From contig JACOZS010000038.1 in assembly GCA_016181215.1 (NCBI GenBank), positions 1 through 17,304 of the forward strand: DNA of 17,304 bases. Direction: 5' to 3'. How positions within the stretch are numbered: position 1 is the first letter of the stretch; each line of letters opens with the position of its first letter. Positions 7,023 through 15,084 of this stretch are shown here, one piece after another. A model generated the notes under the pieces. It was given only the letters and a program-made list of their open reading frames with translations, was not told the origin of the DNA and did no database searches. The DNA is from Candidatus Woesearchaeota archaeon (lineage in GTDB: Archaea; Nanobdellota; Nanobdellia; SCGC-AAA011-G17; JACOZS01). A program made the translations under genes and the position numbers.

Positions 7023-7401
7023 ATGCAATTAATTTTCCCCCCATACCTTTGGATTTAGCTTCTTGATGTGTCATTAATCCTGTTGGTGTGCTTACCACAA
7101 TCAGTCCTATACCGGCTGCAGGCAAATATCTTTTCTCAAACTTTTCATAATTTCTTTTGCTGATTGAAAATCTGGGTTTTATCGCTCCGCATCTGTTTAT
7201 TGAACCAGCTAATTTTATAGTAAAATACCCTCCCTTGCCGTCCTCAGTAACATCAAATCCGTCTATGTACTTATTATCCTTCATAATTGTCAGCACCTGT
7301 CTAATAAGCTTGGAATTAGGTCTAACTATGCATTCTTTTTTTCCAACTCGTTCTGCGTTCCTTATGTTCGATAATGCGCTAGCCAAAGTGTCTTTTGCCA
7401 T
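7012..7401 (-). CDS. rps8: Small ribosomal subunit protein uS8
   Basis: The 129-residue protein has DTLASALSNIRNAERVGKKEC at the N-terminus, KLIRQVLTIMKDNKYIDGFDV (about 28-50), the RCGAIKPRFSISKRNYEKFEKRYLPAAGIGLIVVSTPTGLMTHQEA region (about 70-115), and the terminal GGKLIAYVY. The STPTGLMTHQEA block is the archaeal counterpart of the bacterial STSKGVMTDREA. It binds the central domain of 16S rRNA. It starts 9 nt after the uS14 stop. Confidence 0.97.
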   Translation of the reverse strand: MAKDTLASALSNIRNAERVGKKECIVRPNSKLIRQVLTIMKDNKYIDGFDVTEDGKGGYFTIKLAGSINRCGAIKPRFSISKRNYEKFEKRYLPAAGIGLIVVSTPTGLMTHQEAKSKGMGGKLIAYVY

Positions 7402-7410
7402 TCTGTTTCC

Positions 7411-7641
7411 TCACGAATATTTTTTAAATCCTATATCTGTAGCAACCTCTCTAAAGCATCTTCTGCATAAATTAAGCCCGAATCTGGCTATGTTCCCTTT
7501 CATGGTTCCGCATCTTCTGCATTTCTTTGTGATTTTTCCAAATTTTCTGTCCTTTGGTTTATTATGTTTCAAAAACTTGTTCAGTTTCTCAGGTTTCACT
7601 TCAAGTTGCTTGAGCATTTTTTTCCAATCGCTTGTTGTCAT
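7411..7641 (-). CDS. rps14: Small ribosomal subunit protein uS14 (zinc type, N-terminally extended)
   Basis: The C-terminal half is the zinc-ribbon uS14: CRRC at 41-44 and CRRC-F-R-E at 59-64, with KGNIARFGLNL between them. It lies in the 3' domain of 16S rRNA in the small-subunit head. The protein is 76 residues rather than the 50-60 usual in archaea because of a basic N-terminal extension of about 20-25 residues (SDWKKMLKQLEVKPEKLNKF). The ATG at 7641 overlaps the uL5 stop by 4 nt, which supports translation of the extension. Confidence 0.92.
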   Translation of the reverse strand: MTTSDWKKMLKQLEVKPEKLNKFLKHNKPKDRKFGKITKKCRRCGTMKGNIARFGLNLCRRCFREVATDIGFKKYS

Positions 7642-8144
7642 TCCACATTCACTCCAAATTCTTTTATTATGTAAGCTATAGCTTCATCCCTGTTAATCCT
7701 ATGTCTTCTTGGAAGTCTTCTTGGCTTCAAAATTCTTTTTTTAACCCTAAACCCTGCTCTTTGCAGCGTAACTGCAACTTCCAAACCAATAATTCCTATC
7801 TCCGCATCGTATTCCGCACCTGGAATATCCAGATATTCATTTATTCCAAAGGAAAAATTACCTTCATTATCAAAACTTGAGGCCTTCAGAGTTTTATTAA
7901 CCGCAGTTAGCAATCTGCTTAGTAAAACAATTGCTTTTTTCTTCCTTATGGTAACCTTAGTAGCAAGAGGTAATCCTGGCCTTACTCCCCAGGTGGGAAT
8001 TCTTTTTTGAGTAATTGTTTGTATTGGTTTTGCCCCAGATAAATTTGCAAGTAGCTTCATCGCCTTATCCAATTTGTCACCAGGTCCGCCTGCTCCAATA
8101 TTCAGGTTCACCTTCTCAATCGAAATATCTTTCATTTTATTCAT
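7638..8144 (-). CDS. rpl5: Large ribosomal subunit protein uL5
   Basis: I begin at ATG 8144 (MNKMKDISIEKVNLNIG), 168 residues, because archaeal uL5 starts with this block and it gives an 8-nt overlap with eS4. ATG 8174 would add ten residues with no family match. Landmarks are IEKVNLNIGAGGPGDKLDKAMKLL, PIQTITQKRIPTWGVRPGLPLATKVTIR (about 40-70), the FSFGINEYLDIPGAEYDAEIGIIGLEVAVTL region, and the archaeal C-terminus with RVKKRILKPRRLP. It binds 5S rRNA and P-site tRNA in the central protuberance together with uL18. Confidence 0.95.
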   Translation of the reverse strand: MNKMKDISIEKVNLNIGAGGPGDKLDKAMKLLANLSGAKPIQTITQKRIPTWGVRPGLPLATKVTIRKKKAIVLLSRLLTAVNKTLKASSFDNEGNFSFGINEYLDIPGAEYDAEIGIIGLEVAVTLQRAGFRVKKRILKPRRLPRRHRINRDEAIAYIIKEFGVNVE

Positions 8145-8820
8145 TTTCAAATCCTTTGTCAACAACAACGGCATACTTCTTTAAGGTTTCAGCTTTTTCT
8201 TTGCCCAAATTTAAAACAACCTTATCCTGCTGCATCCCCTTAAAACTCTTAATCTCATCAAGTATGCCAAGTTTACCAACGTGTTTTCCTCCAGTAAGAT
8301 AAACTGTAGCTCCCTTCTCAAATTTAAGGTGCTTCACTACGCTTTTTCCATCCAAAATTAAGCTGTCTCCAACCTTGTAAGCATCTTTATCTATCAATAA
8401 ATTAGTACCATCTATAAAATTAAGTTGTGTTACTTTGCCCCTCAAAACGGTTTTATTCATTATTTTAACAAATTTAGTTTTCTCATCATTCTTGGTCTCT
8501 TTAAGCCTTAGTTTTCCATTAGAATCAAAAAGAATAATGTAGTTTCCAACACCTTTAAGATTAACAATATCCAGGATTCCAGCATTGAACTTTGGTTCTT
8601 TTCTAGTTATCCCGTTAATAGAAACCTTTCCATCATTTAATATTGTCTTTACTTCTCTGCTGGTCTTAGCCAACTTTAAAATATCTTTTAATATTATATT
8701 TATAGGAATTCCAGTCTCCAAGCTGTGTGGACCAGGCAGAGGTCTTGTCACAAACTTACTTCCTTTCCTGGAAATTGGCCAGCTCTTTGGAGCCGCTACT
8801 CTCTTCATATGTCTGGTCAT
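8137..8820 (-). CDS. rps4e: Small ribosomal subunit protein eS4
   Basis: The 227-residue protein has the eS4 order of parts: the N-terminal HMKRVAAPKSWPISRKGSKFVTRPLPGPHSLETGIPI block (about 3-40), an S4-like RNA-binding domain with VKTILNDGKVSINGITR (about 58-75), a central beta domain, and a C-terminal KOW-type segment with GATVYLTGGKHVGKLGILDEI (about 168-190). It is archaeal/eukaryotic specific and occupies the small subunit near the foot. It overlaps uL24 by 4 nt and uL5 by 8 nt, the standard archaeal uL24-eS4-uL5 order. Confidence 0.95.
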   Translation of the reverse strand: MTRHMKRVAAPKSWPISRKGSKFVTRPLPGPHSLETGIPINIILKDILKLAKTSREVKTILNDGKVSINGITRKEPKFNAGILDIVNLKGVGNYIILFDSNGKLRLKETKNDEKTKFVKIMNKTVLRGKVTQLNFIDGTNLLIDKDAYKVGDSLILDGKSVVKHLKFEKGATVYLTGGKHVGKLGILDEIKSFKGMQQDKVVLNLGKEKAETLKKYAVVVDKGFENE

Positions 8821-9200
8821 TTTTTATTCCTCTCTAATGCCTTGATCCTCATCTTATCCTCTAAATTCAAATCCTGAAGCATCAGTTTTGATGGATGCAT
8901 TGGGTAATACACTTTTGTGCCGTCTCTTTTTGAGTACTGGGCATTTTCAACAAAAACCCTGTAATGTTTAATGTCGATCTGTGTAATTTTTCCTGTCTTG
9001 TTTCTGAATTGTCCAGCCATTACTTTTACTGTATCTCCTTTCCTGACTGGAAAACTTCTTCTCTTGTATTTTGTCCTCAATTCTTTTGACAAGTGCGCAG
9101 CCATCATCTTTCTTCTGATATGCAATGGTGCATTAGCTGCATATTTTGTTTTCTTCCTTGCCTTTATGCTTTTTCTCCACTGTATTGAAAATTCTTTCAT
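8817..9200 (-). CDS. rpl24: Large ribosomal subunit protein uL24
   Basis: Starting at ATG 9200, 1 nt after the uL14 stop, the protein has 127 residues. The upstream TTG at 9209 lies inside uL14 and is less likely. Landmarks are the N-terminal basic APLHIRRKMMAAHLSKELRTKYKRRSFPVRKGD block and the KOW motif GDTVKVMAGQFRNKTGKITQI, followed by VENAQYSKRDGTKVYYPMHPSKLML. It is an assembly-initiating large-subunit protein near the exit tunnel. Confidence 0.95.
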   Translation of the reverse strand: MKEFSIQWRKSIKARKKTKYAANAPLHIRRKMMAAHLSKELRTKYKRRSFPVRKGDTVKVMAGQFRNKTGKITQIDIKHYRVFVENAQYSKRDGTKVYYPMHPSKLMLQDLNLEDKMRIKALERNKK

Positions 9201-9201
9201 G

Positions 9202-9606
9202 TTACACAATTATACTGGCTACTTTTGCTATGCCAGGCCATCTATCAGCTGCCTCCTTAGCTATTGGTCCCTTGAAAATTGTCCCTTTAGGTGTTCCAAG
9301 TTTATCGTCCTTAAGTACAACAACGGCATTATCTTCAAACATAACCCTTAACCCGTCTGGTCTCCTATATGCCTTTTTCTGTCTAACTATAATCGCTGTA
9401 ACTACTGTCTTCCTCATAGTCTGTTCTCCATCATAAACCGAACACTTGATTAAATCCCCAACGCCGCCGGCGGGTTTTCTTCCTTTTACTGTCTTTGCTC
9501 CTCTGACTGAAATCAACCTAACCATCCTTGCCCCTGAATTATCACAAGTTTCAATATAGCTTCCATGATTCAATGATTTTGGTATTCTTGCTTTGAGTGC
9601 TTTCAT
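9202..9606 (-). CDS. rpl14: Large ribosomal subunit protein uL14
   Basis: The 134-residue beta-barrel protein has IETCDNSGARMVRLISV (about 18-35), GGVGDLIKCSV near 46-58, VVTAIIVRQKKAYRRPDG (about 66-85), FEDNAVVVLKDDKLGTPKGTIFKGPIAKEAADRWPGIAKVASIIV at the end. These match universal uL14, which lies at the intersubunit face. It overlaps uS17 by 4 nt (ATGA) and ends 1 nt before uL24. Length matches the archaeal norm of about 132-141. Confidence 0.97.
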   Translation of the reverse strand: MKALKARIPKSLNHGSYIETCDNSGARMVRLISVRGAKTVKGRKPAGGVGDLIKCSVYDGEQTMRKTVVTAIIVRQKKAYRRPDGLRVMFEDNAVVVLKDDKLGTPKGTIFKGPIAKEAADRWPGIAKVASIIV

Positions 9607-9929
9607 TTTTTAACCTCCAGAACTACAAAATTCTTTGTTTTGGATATGGGCCTGCTTTCCATTATTACAACTTTGTTTCCAGTGGTTACATCAAAACATC
9701 CAGGTACATGTGCTTTAATCCTTGTTCTCCTTTTTTCATATCTTTCATATTTGTGAAGGTAAAACAATCTTTGAAATTCAATAACAGCAGTCCTATGAAA
9801 CGGATTCCTAATTACTATGCCTTCAAAGGTTCTTCCTCTCACGCCAAAATTCGAATGAAAAGGACAATGTGCATCATTACATTCTTTTTCTGGAGACGCT
9901 ACTTCTACCCCGATATTTCTTGCTTTCAT
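9603..9929 (-). CDS. rps17: Small ribosomal subunit protein uS17
   Basis: The 108-residue protein is archaeal-type uS17: an N-terminal extension with CNDAHCPFHSNFGVRGRTFEG (about 17-37), then the OB-fold core with IVIRNPFHRTAVIEFQRLFYLHKYERYEKRRTRIKAHVP and the terminal VVIMESRPISKTKNFVVLEV. It binds the 5' domain of 16S rRNA early in assembly. The Cys pair before the OB fold is normal for archaea. It overlaps Rpp29 and uL14 by 4 nt each. Confidence 0.96.
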   Translation of the reverse strand: MKARNIGVEVASPEKECNDAHCPFHSNFGVRGRTFEGIVIRNPFHRTAVIEFQRLFYLHKYERYEKRRTRIKAHVPGCFDVTTGNKVVIMESRPISKTKNFVVLEVKK

Positions 9930-10183
9930 TTTTTGATTCTTTCCTCTATTCTGCCAAACAGTTCAATCCCAGGCACTTCGTACACCTTGTTATCTTGGTT
10001 AATGTGTATTACTATGTTTTTCTTCACGAAGGATTTTTCCCCTGTTTTTGTTTCAATTTTAATCATATTTCTTGTCTCATCAACTATTTTACCACTAAGA
10101 CCGATTTGTTTTTTGTTTTTTGCATTAATGATGCTGATAGTTTTTCCTATCAACATCCCGTTGACAATATTTTTAAATTTCAT
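9926..10183 (-). CDS. rnp1: RNase P protein component 1 (Rpp29/Pop4)
   Basis: The 85-residue protein fits archaeal Rpp29, an Sm-like barrel that binds the specificity side of RNase P RNA and helps remove 5' leaders from pre-tRNAs. Visible family features are GMLIGKTISIINAKNKKQIGLSGKIVDETRNMIKIET (about 9-46) with the strand pattern G-x-V-x-D-E-T-x-N, followed by KSFVKKNIVIHI and the final PGIELFGRIEERIK. Placement between aIF1 and uS17 is the standard archaeal position of rnp1. It starts 3 nt after the aIF1 stop. Confidence 0.92.
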   Translation of the reverse strand: MKFKNIVNGMLIGKTISIINAKNKKQIGLSGKIVDETRNMIKIETKTGEKSFVKKNIVIHINQDNKVYEVPGIELFGRIEERIKK

Positions 10184-10186
10184 TTT

Positions 10187-10495
10187 CTATATCACATCTA
10201 TGGAGTCTTGTGAAAAACCAAGGTTCACAAGCACATCTTTGACTTTATTTCTGTGATCGCCCTGCAGTTCTATCATCTGATGTTTGATCGTGCCTCCGCA
10301 CGCAAACTTTGACTTGAGTTCTTTTGCAACCTCTTTAATGTTGACGCTCTTCGTGTCAATCCCTTCGACAACAGTTATCATCTTTCCGAATCTTCGCTTC
10401 TCAAGTCTGACTTTCACTCGTTGCGATTCTTTTGCTATGGCTTCACATACACAAAGTTGTGAGTTTAACCCGCATTTGGGACAAACTTCATTCAT
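10187..10495 (-). CDS. Translation initiation factor aIF1 (SUI1 family)
   Basis: The 102-residue protein has an N-terminal cysteine cluster (C5, C8, C15, C17: CPKCG and CVC) typical of archaeal aIF1 and likely zinc-binding. The SUI1 domain follows, with [14 protein letters not shown] (about 34-47), [35 protein letters not shown] (about 62-95). eIF1/aIF1 binds the small subunit near the P site and controls start-codon selection. It overlaps uL29 by 8 nt and precedes Rpp29, a conserved archaeal arrangement. Confidence 0.95.
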   Translation of the reverse strand: MNEVCPKCGLNSQLCVCEAIAKESQRVKVRLEKRRFGKMITVVEGIDTKSVNIKEVAKELKSKFACGGTIKHQMIELQGDHRNKVKDVLVNLGFSQDSIDVI

Positions 10496-10757
10496 GTTTT
10501 GTTTTCTTTACCTCCTTAGTTTTTTCTCGTTTAATTTCTTTAACTTCTGTTTTTGCCTGCTTTGATTTTTGGGTTAACATAGTATAAAGTCTGGCAACAA
10601 CCCTTCTAATCGCTTTTGCTCTTCCAGGATTCTCAGGAGGAGTATGCGTTGCTCTCTGGGCATTTATTTTCAAGAGTTCTTTATGCAATTCCTCTAGCTT
10701 GCTTATAGCTGTCTGCTCATCCATTTGTTTAAACTCATTCTTCTTTATTATTGCCAT
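10488..10757 (-). CDS. rpl29: Large ribosomal subunit protein uL29
   Basis: The 89-residue protein has the two-helix uL29 hairpin with [24 protein letters not shown] (about 14-37) and [22 protein letters not shown] (about 43-64), then a 25-residue Lys/Glu-rich tail. It lies near the exit tunnel where it contributes to docking of SRP and chaperones. The start [12 protein letters not shown] agrees with the family and gives a 23-nt overlap with the end of uS3, the longest in the operon. An ATG at 10724 would be 1 nt too far downstream of the uS3 frame logic and would lose the conserved N-terminus. Confidence 0.92.
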   Translation of the reverse strand: MAIIKKNEFKQMDEQTAISKLEELHKELLKINAQRATHTPPENPGRAKAIRRVVARLYTMLTQKSKQAKTEVKEIKREKTKEVKKTKHE

Positions 10758-11493
10758 CTTGTTTTTCTACAGTTTCAGTAGTTTCAGTAACCTCTATTTT
10801 TTCTTCTTTCTTGGGTTCTTTTTTCTTTCTTTGTTTCCTTTTCGGTTTTTCCTGTTTTGCTTCAGATTTTTCTTCTTTAATCTCTTCAGTTTTAACTTCT
10901 TGTAAAAGCATAATCTTATCTGGTAAAAACACATCAGGCCCCATTATTCTAACTTGAATTCCGACAGATCCTGATCTTAAGTTGGACATAACGTATGCTT
11001 TGTCAACTTTGCTTACAGCAATATCCCCGGACTTTTTCAAGTAACCTGCAGAAAATCTCCAGGATTTGGCTCTCGCACTTGGAACTTTTCCAGATATTAA
11101 TATTTCTCCGCCAATAGCCCCTGCACCCATTATCTCCTGCAGCATTTTATAACCAACGCTCTTGAATCTCTTCCCGCCAAATCTTTCAAAAGTAGAAGCT
11201 ATTCTCTGAGCAACATAATGCGCATCAAGCATTGGATTCTCAACGTCGCCTATTTCAATTTGTGGGTTTTCCATCCCAAACTTCTTTTTCAAAGTCTCTG
11301 TAAGCTCCTTAATATTCCCGCCTTTGCTTCCCACAACCAATCCTGGTCTTGTAGTGTAAACTATAATCTTCTCCCCAAGAGGCGTTCTTTTAATTTCAGT
11401 ATGTGAGTATCCTGCACCAGCTAGGTTTAAAGCCAGATATTCTTTAACTTGCTGTTCCTTTATTTTCTGACTAACGAATTGTCTTTCTATCAT
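10735..11493 (-). CDS. rps3: Small ribosomal subunit protein uS3
   Basis: The 252-residue protein has the type II KH domain with TTRPGLVVGSKGGNIKELTETLKKKFG (GxxG-like loop about 54-61), and the C-terminal domain with HYVAQRIASTFERFGGKRFKSVGYKMLQEIMGAGAIGGEILISGKVPSARAKSWRFSAGYLKKSGD (about 92-160), in archaeal form. About the last 55 residues (from around 195) are Lys/Glu-rich low complexity with no fold. It lines the mRNA entry channel and has helicase-related contacts. It overlaps uL22 by 4 nt and uL29 by 23 nt. Confidence 0.96.
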   Translation of the reverse strand: MIERQFVSQKIKEQQVKEYLALNLAGAGYSHTEIKRTPLGEKIIVYTTRPGLVVGSKGGNIKELTETLKKKFGMENPQIEIGDVENPMLDAHYVAQRIASTFERFGGKRFKSVGYKMLQEIMGAGAIGGEILISGKVPSARAKSWRFSAGYLKKSGDIAVSKVDKAYVMSNLRSGSVGIQVRIMGPDVFLPDKIMLLQEVKTEEIKEEKSEAKQEKPKRKQRKKKEPKKEEKIEVTETTETVEKQDGNNKEE

Positions 11494-11930
11494 TTTCTTC
11501 CTTCTTTCTTTTCTTTGATTTCTCTTTCAGCAGCAATTATCTCAACATTTGTTGTTCTCATCCTTCTCCTTCCAAGTCTTCCTGGGTGCCAAATAGTGCT
11601 TCCTTTATTAGCCATTATGCTCTTAATGAATAAGGAATTGCTGTCAAGTCCTTTATGTGTTGCATTGGCTTCCAAAGAGTTTAGCAATTCTATGAAGAAT
11701 TTTGAGGCCTTATTTGGATACCTGCCGGGTCCAACCCCTCCCTTTCTATGACCAGTATCTCTGTTAAAAGTCCCAAATGGAACAGCCATTTCTTGCTGCA
11801 TGACTTTAGCCAGCATATCTCTGCTCCTCTCCACAGATTTTCCTCTTATGAACTTGCATATCTCAACGCTATGCTTCTTTGAAATAGGTAAATTCCTTCC
11901 AATGACTTTTGCAATATGTTCATTTGCCAT
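11490..11930 (-). CDS. rpl22: Large ribosomal subunit protein uL22
   Basis: The 146-residue protein matches archaeal uL22: NLPISKKHSVEICKFIRGKSVERSRDMLAKVM (about 14-45), then the archaeal insert PFGTFNRDTGHRKGGVGPGRYPNKASKFFIELLNSLEANATHKGL, the extended loop ending in HPGRLGRRRMRTTNVEIIAAE (about 115-136), which reaches the exit tunnel. It begins 1 nt after uS19 and overlaps uS3 by 4 nt. Confidence 0.96.
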   Translation of the reverse strand: MANEHIAKVIGRNLPISKKHSVEICKFIRGKSVERSRDMLAKVMQQEMAVPFGTFNRDTGHRKGGVGPGRYPNKASKFFIELLNSLEANATHKGLDSNSLFIKSIMANKGSTIWHPGRLGRRRMRTTNVEIIAAEREIKEKKEGRK

Positions 11931-11931
11931 T

Positions 11932-12348
11932 TTATTTCTTAGCTTTAGCTACTCCTGCGCTGGATTTTGTTGCTCCGACACCAGGAGCACTGTGTTCTAC
12001 TTTCTGTCTTGTCATTGAAAATTCACCTAAGTAATGACCAAGCATTTCAGGCATTATCGCAACCGCATTGAAAATTTTACCGGAATAAATATGAATCGTA
12101 GTTCCGAGCATTGCCGGTACAACAATCATATCCCTGCAGTGAGTTTTTATCGGCTTGCTGTACTTCCCTTCCTTGGCTTTCTTAACCTTCTCAAGTAACG
12201 CTTTGTATTGCGGATCAAATCCTCTGCTTAACCACCTTAACAACGTTCTCTTGCACCTGCTGGTCAAAAGATTTGCAAACTCTTTCATATCCATCTTCTC
12301 AAGTTCCTGCAGTGTTTTCCCTCTGTAAGTAAATTCTTTTAGTGCCAT
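11932..12348 (-). CDS. rps19: Small ribosomal subunit protein uS19
   Basis: The 138-residue protein carries an archaeal N-terminus ([35 protein letters not shown]) and the conserved core [47 protein letters not shown] (about 68-115), corresponding to the bacterial T-H-x-R-x-M-I-x-P block. It binds 16S rRNA in the head with uS13. Its ATG shares a base with the uL2 stop (TAATG), and uL22 follows after 1 nt. Confidence 0.97.
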   Translation of the reverse strand: MALKEFTYRGKTLQELEKMDMKEFANLLTSRCKRTLLRWLSRGFDPQYKALLEKVKKAKEGKYSKPIKTHCRDMIVVPAMLGTTIHIYSGKIFNAVAIMPEMLGHYLGEFSMTRQKVEHSAPGVGATKSSAGVAKAKK

Positions 12349-13079
12349 TATCCTTTCTTTCCTCTTCCTGTTTTTTTAGCTCTTATTAATCCAACATTTC
12401 TTCCTGGAGGCGCATACCTAGGGGCATTCTTTGGTTTACCTACATGCCTTCCTCTACCAGACCCAAAAGGATGATCTACAGCATTCATGGCAACACCAGA
12501 GGTTTTTGGATATAATTTTCCTCTAGCTCTCATCAGCCAATGTTTTTTACCTGCTTTCAAAAATGGTTTGTCCTTTCTTCCTGCTCCTGCAATTATCCCG
12601 ACAGTCGCTCTGCATTCAGGATGAAACTCCCTTTGTTTTCCTGATGGCAATTCAATCAATATCTTGTCATTGCTGACCATAACCACTTTGGCTGTAGTTC
12701 CAGATGCTCTTACAAAACAGCCGCCATCACCGGGATAGCTTTCTATGTTGTAAATATTTGTTCCTTCGGGAATATTTCTCAACGGAAGTGTGGCCCCAAT
12801 CTGAACCGGTGCTTTGCTTCCAACAAAAACTTCATCTCCTTCTTTCACCATTTCAGGAGCAAACATGAATCCAAACTCATTGGTTTCATACTCTATTACT
12901 GCCAAGGGGGCTGAATGTCCTGGACATTTTACTAAATTAATTATCTTACCTTTAATTACCCCGTTCCTAATCTCATCAGTATAAGCCAGATGCTTCACCT
13001 CACCATACCATCTATGAGAATGCGCCCTGTAAGTCATGCTTCCTTTTCCCCTAGCTTGAATAATTGGTCTTTTACCCAT
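12348..13079 (-). CDS. rpl2: Large ribosomal subunit protein uL2
   Basis: The 243-residue protein, close to the usual 238-240 of archaea, shows [19 protein letters not shown] near the start, the OB fold and SH3-like domains ([38 protein letters not shown], then [18 protein letters not shown]), and the C-terminal [35 protein letters not shown] block containing the conserved His (H-P-F-G-x-G) near the peptidyl-transferase centre. It is essential for subunit association and peptide-bond formation. One base separates it from uL23. Confidence 0.97.
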   Translation of the reverse strand: MGKRPIIQARGKGSMTYRAHSHRWYGEVKHLAYTDEIRNGVIKGKIINLVKCPGHSAPLAVIEYETNEFGFMFAPEMVKEGDEVFVGSKAPVQIGATLPLRNIPEGTNIYNIESYPGDGGCFVRASGTTAKVVMVSNDKILIELPSGKQREFHPECRATVGIIAGAGRKDKPFLKAGKKHWLMRARGKLYPKTSGVAMNAVDHPFGSGRGRHVGKPKNAPRYAPPGRNVGLIRAKKTGRGKKG

Positions 13080-13080
13080 G

Positions 13081-13341
13081 TTACATCAATCCCAATTGAG
13101 TCGCAACATCCAGCGCCTTTGAATCTTTGCTTAACTGCACGTATGCTTTTTTTCTTCCTTTCTGAATCATAGTATTAACCCCAGATACCTTAACTTTAAA
13201 TAGGTCCTCAACTGCTCTCTTTATCTGCGGCTTATCCGATTTCTTGTCAACAATGAACGTTAGTTTGTTCTCACTCTCCATAAGTCTGACTGATTTTTCT
13301 GTGGTCAGTGGATATTTTATTATTTTGTATGATTCAAGCAT
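13081..13341 (-). CDS. rpl23: Large ribosomal subunit protein uL23
   Basis: The 86-residue protein has the uL23 fold signature: [64 protein letters not shown]. It surrounds the exit tunnel and is the docking site for SRP and translocon. An AAGGT run 7-8 nt before the ATG looks like a ribosome-binding site, although the start lies 8 nt inside the end of uL4. Size and order uL4-uL23-uL2 are standard. Confidence 0.96.
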   Translation of the reverse strand: MLESYKIIKYPLTTEKSVRLMESENKLTFIVDKKSDKPQIKRAVEDLFKVKVSGVNTMIQKGRKKAYVQLSKDSKALDVATQLGLM

Positions 13342-14188
13342 TTTGCTTTACCTTCTTCTGTTCTTTTTTAATAGGTTTGTAATCATTAGCAAATAATCTT
13401 TCTTTAGTCAATCTGTCTATCGCTCCTTCAGTAAATATGGTCAGACGGCCAACACTCGCTCCTGGTGCAAGCAATTCAGCATTAAGCATATCCACTCTAG
13501 CGATCTCTACACCCAAAAGGTTTCTTGCTGATTTTAACAATTCGCAATCATTGCCCACTACAATTAACGGACCTTTTTTAATTCTGTATCTTCTGCCTCT
13601 TGCTTTTCCTCTGCCTGCCCTTATCTTGGTTTCAGAAGTTCTTTCCAGTTCTTTCTCCAATCCTATCTTAATCAAAACAGTTTCTACTTCTTTTGTTTTA
13701 TTCAAAGTTTCGAATTTATTATCTAAAATCAAAGGAATATTGTTTGCTTTATGCCCCCTTCCCAGTACAATATCTTTAATCACTGTTGCTGCTAATGCGC
13801 TTCTGATCGCTTTTCTGTTCTCATTTGTATTTATCTTCAGTTCCCAATTCTTTATTGCTTTGGGAGGATGTGCTTTTCTTCCGCCAACAGTTCCAGGAGC
13901 TACAGCCGCAACCCATCCGAATCTTGTGCCTCTTCTCCATAAAACCTTCCTTGGAACTCTCGAGATACCATAACCATAACTTGTTTTGAAATCCCTTCTT
14001 CTCCTGGACAATTTCGCAGAATATCTTTGTCCAGCTTCTCCATACGCTCCGTATTTTTGTCTTCTATTTGATTGCAAAATGTAAACTGCTTTTCTAATTA
14101 AATCGTCTCTAACTTCTTCATTAAACTGTTCTGGTAAGTTTACTGTTTTCGTTTTGTTTCCGTTAATATCAAATACGTCGGCTTTCAT
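13334..14188 (-). CDS. rpl4: Large ribosomal subunit protein uL4
   Basis: The 284-residue protein has uL4 landmarks: [18 protein letters not shown] at the start, [40 protein letters not shown] with [27 protein letters not shown] (the tunnel loop, about 40-110), [14 protein letters not shown] near 120-135, and the C-terminal [40 protein letters not shown]. It binds domain I of 23S rRNA early and its loop narrows the exit tunnel. In E. coli uL4 also represses its own operon via the leader RNA; no such function is established in archaea. It overlaps uL3 by 4 nt. Confidence 0.96.
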   Translation of the reverse strand: MKADVFDINGNKTKTVNLPEQFNEEVRDDLIRKAVYILQSNRRQKYGAYGEAGQRYSAKLSRRRRDFKTSYGYGISRVPRKVLWRRGTRFGWVAAVAPGTVGGRKAHPPKAIKNWELKINTNENRKAIRSALAATVIKDIVLGRGHKANNIPLILDNKFETLNKTKEVETVLIKIGLEKELERTSETKIRAGRGKARGRRYRIKKGPLIVVGNDCELLKSARNLLGVEIARVDMLNAELLAPGASVGRLTIFTEGAIDRLTKERLFANDYKPIKKEQKKVKQNA

Positions 14189-15084
14189 TTGCGTTCCTTG
14201 CTGATGTAGGTTATTTCAGGAGTTAATTTATAGTTTGAATAGTTCCTCTTGCCCTCAGTTAGTATTACTGCTCTTCTGGTTGATCCGGGAATACTTCCAT
14301 GCAGCAAAACATAATCATTTTTAACATTCCCATAGTGCATAAACCCTGACTTAGGATTTACAGCCCCAGCATCATTGCTTATTTTTAAAATAATTTTGTT
14401 ATATTCTGTCCTCAAATGATATCCCATCTTGCCTGACTGCGCTACTGTCCATAAAACGTGTCTTGGCCTCCAGGGTCCAAGTGTTCCAATTCCCCTTTTG
14501 GTCTTTTCTGACTTATGGCTTCTGATTGGAACTCCAAATCTCTTTACAGTTCCCTGGAATCCTTTTCCTTTTGTAACTCCATGAATGTCTATTATTTGCC
14601 CTTCTTTAAAAACTTCAGATATCCTGATGTCTTTTCCTATCAATGATTTAGCAAAATTTAATTTATCTTCTTTCTTGCCACTTAAGCCAACTTCAAACAT
14701 ATCATTCTTCTTCTTGCCTATTCCAGTCAGCTTCGGTTGGCTCTGTAATATTAAACGAACATCATCATAATCTTGTTCATTCGAAACAACAAATCCGGAA
14801 TCAGTTTTTTTGTAAAATCTTAAAGAAATGGTTTTTAATGGTGGGCACTCAATAATTGTTGTGGGCAAGCTTACCTCTTGACCTTTAGTTATAGAATCCT
14901 TTCTATTATCTTTTAGTATGGTATGTGTCATTCCGACTTTGTATCCTAAAAAACCGAGAACCTTAGCACTATCTATGTTAGAACCCCAATTTCTTATTCT
15001 AGGCAACTCGCGCTTGGCTCTTTTTCTTGGCCAAAACTGCAAACTACCCCTTCTCGGCCTATTTAATCTATTCGAACCTGCCAT
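14185..15084 (-). CDS. rpl3: Large ribosomal subunit protein uL3
   Basis: The 299-residue protein has the archaeal uL3 plan: NRPRRGSLQFWPRKRAKRELPRIRNW at the N-terminus (rRNA-binding), KVLGFLGYKVGMTHTI (about 40-55), and the HGVTKGKGFQGTVKRFGVPIRSHKSEKTKRGIGTLGPWRPRHVLWTVAQSGKMGYHLRTEYN region (about 168-230), then HYGNVKNDYVLLHGSIPGSTRRAVILT. It is shorter than the roughly 335-345 residues usual in archaea. It is the first gene of the operon, begins at ATG 15084 without a clear Shine-Dalgarno, and lies behind a leader of about 70-80 nt. It organises the peptidyl-transferase region. Confidence 0.96.
   Translation of the reverse strand: MAGSNRLNRPRRGSLQFWPRKRAKRELPRIRNWGSNIDSAKVLGFLGYKVGMTHTILKDNRKDSITKGQEVSLPTTIIECPPLKTISLRFYKKTDSGFVVSNEQDYDDVRLILQSQPKLTGIGKKKNDMFEVGLSGKKEDKLNFAKSLIGKDIRISEVFKEGQIIDIHGVTKGKGFQGTVKRFGVPIRSHKSEKTKRGIGTLGPWRPRHVLWTVAQSGKMGYHLRTEYNKIILKISNDAGAVNPKSGFMHYGNVKNDYVLLHGSIPGSTRRAVILTEGKRNYSNYKLTPEITYISKERK

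Noticed and set aside
7157..7681. Plus-strand frame of 174 codons opposite uS8 and uS14.
   Set aside because: Shadow of conserved ribosomal genes with the same biased composition and no promoter.
9597..10256. Long plus-strand frame of 219 codons opposite uL14-uS17-Rpp29.
   Set aside because: It is antisense to three clearly conserved genes, is Phe/Ser/Leu-rich as expected for the complement of Lys-rich genes, and resembles no family.
13437..13973. Plus-strand frame of 178 codons opposite uL4.
   Set aside because: Mirror of the Arg/Lys-rich uL4 coding strand; no recognisable domain.
597..15084. Horizontal acquisition of the ribosomal block.
   Set aside because: Gene order and family types are standard archaeal and composition is uniform with the flanks by eye; nothing indicates transfer.
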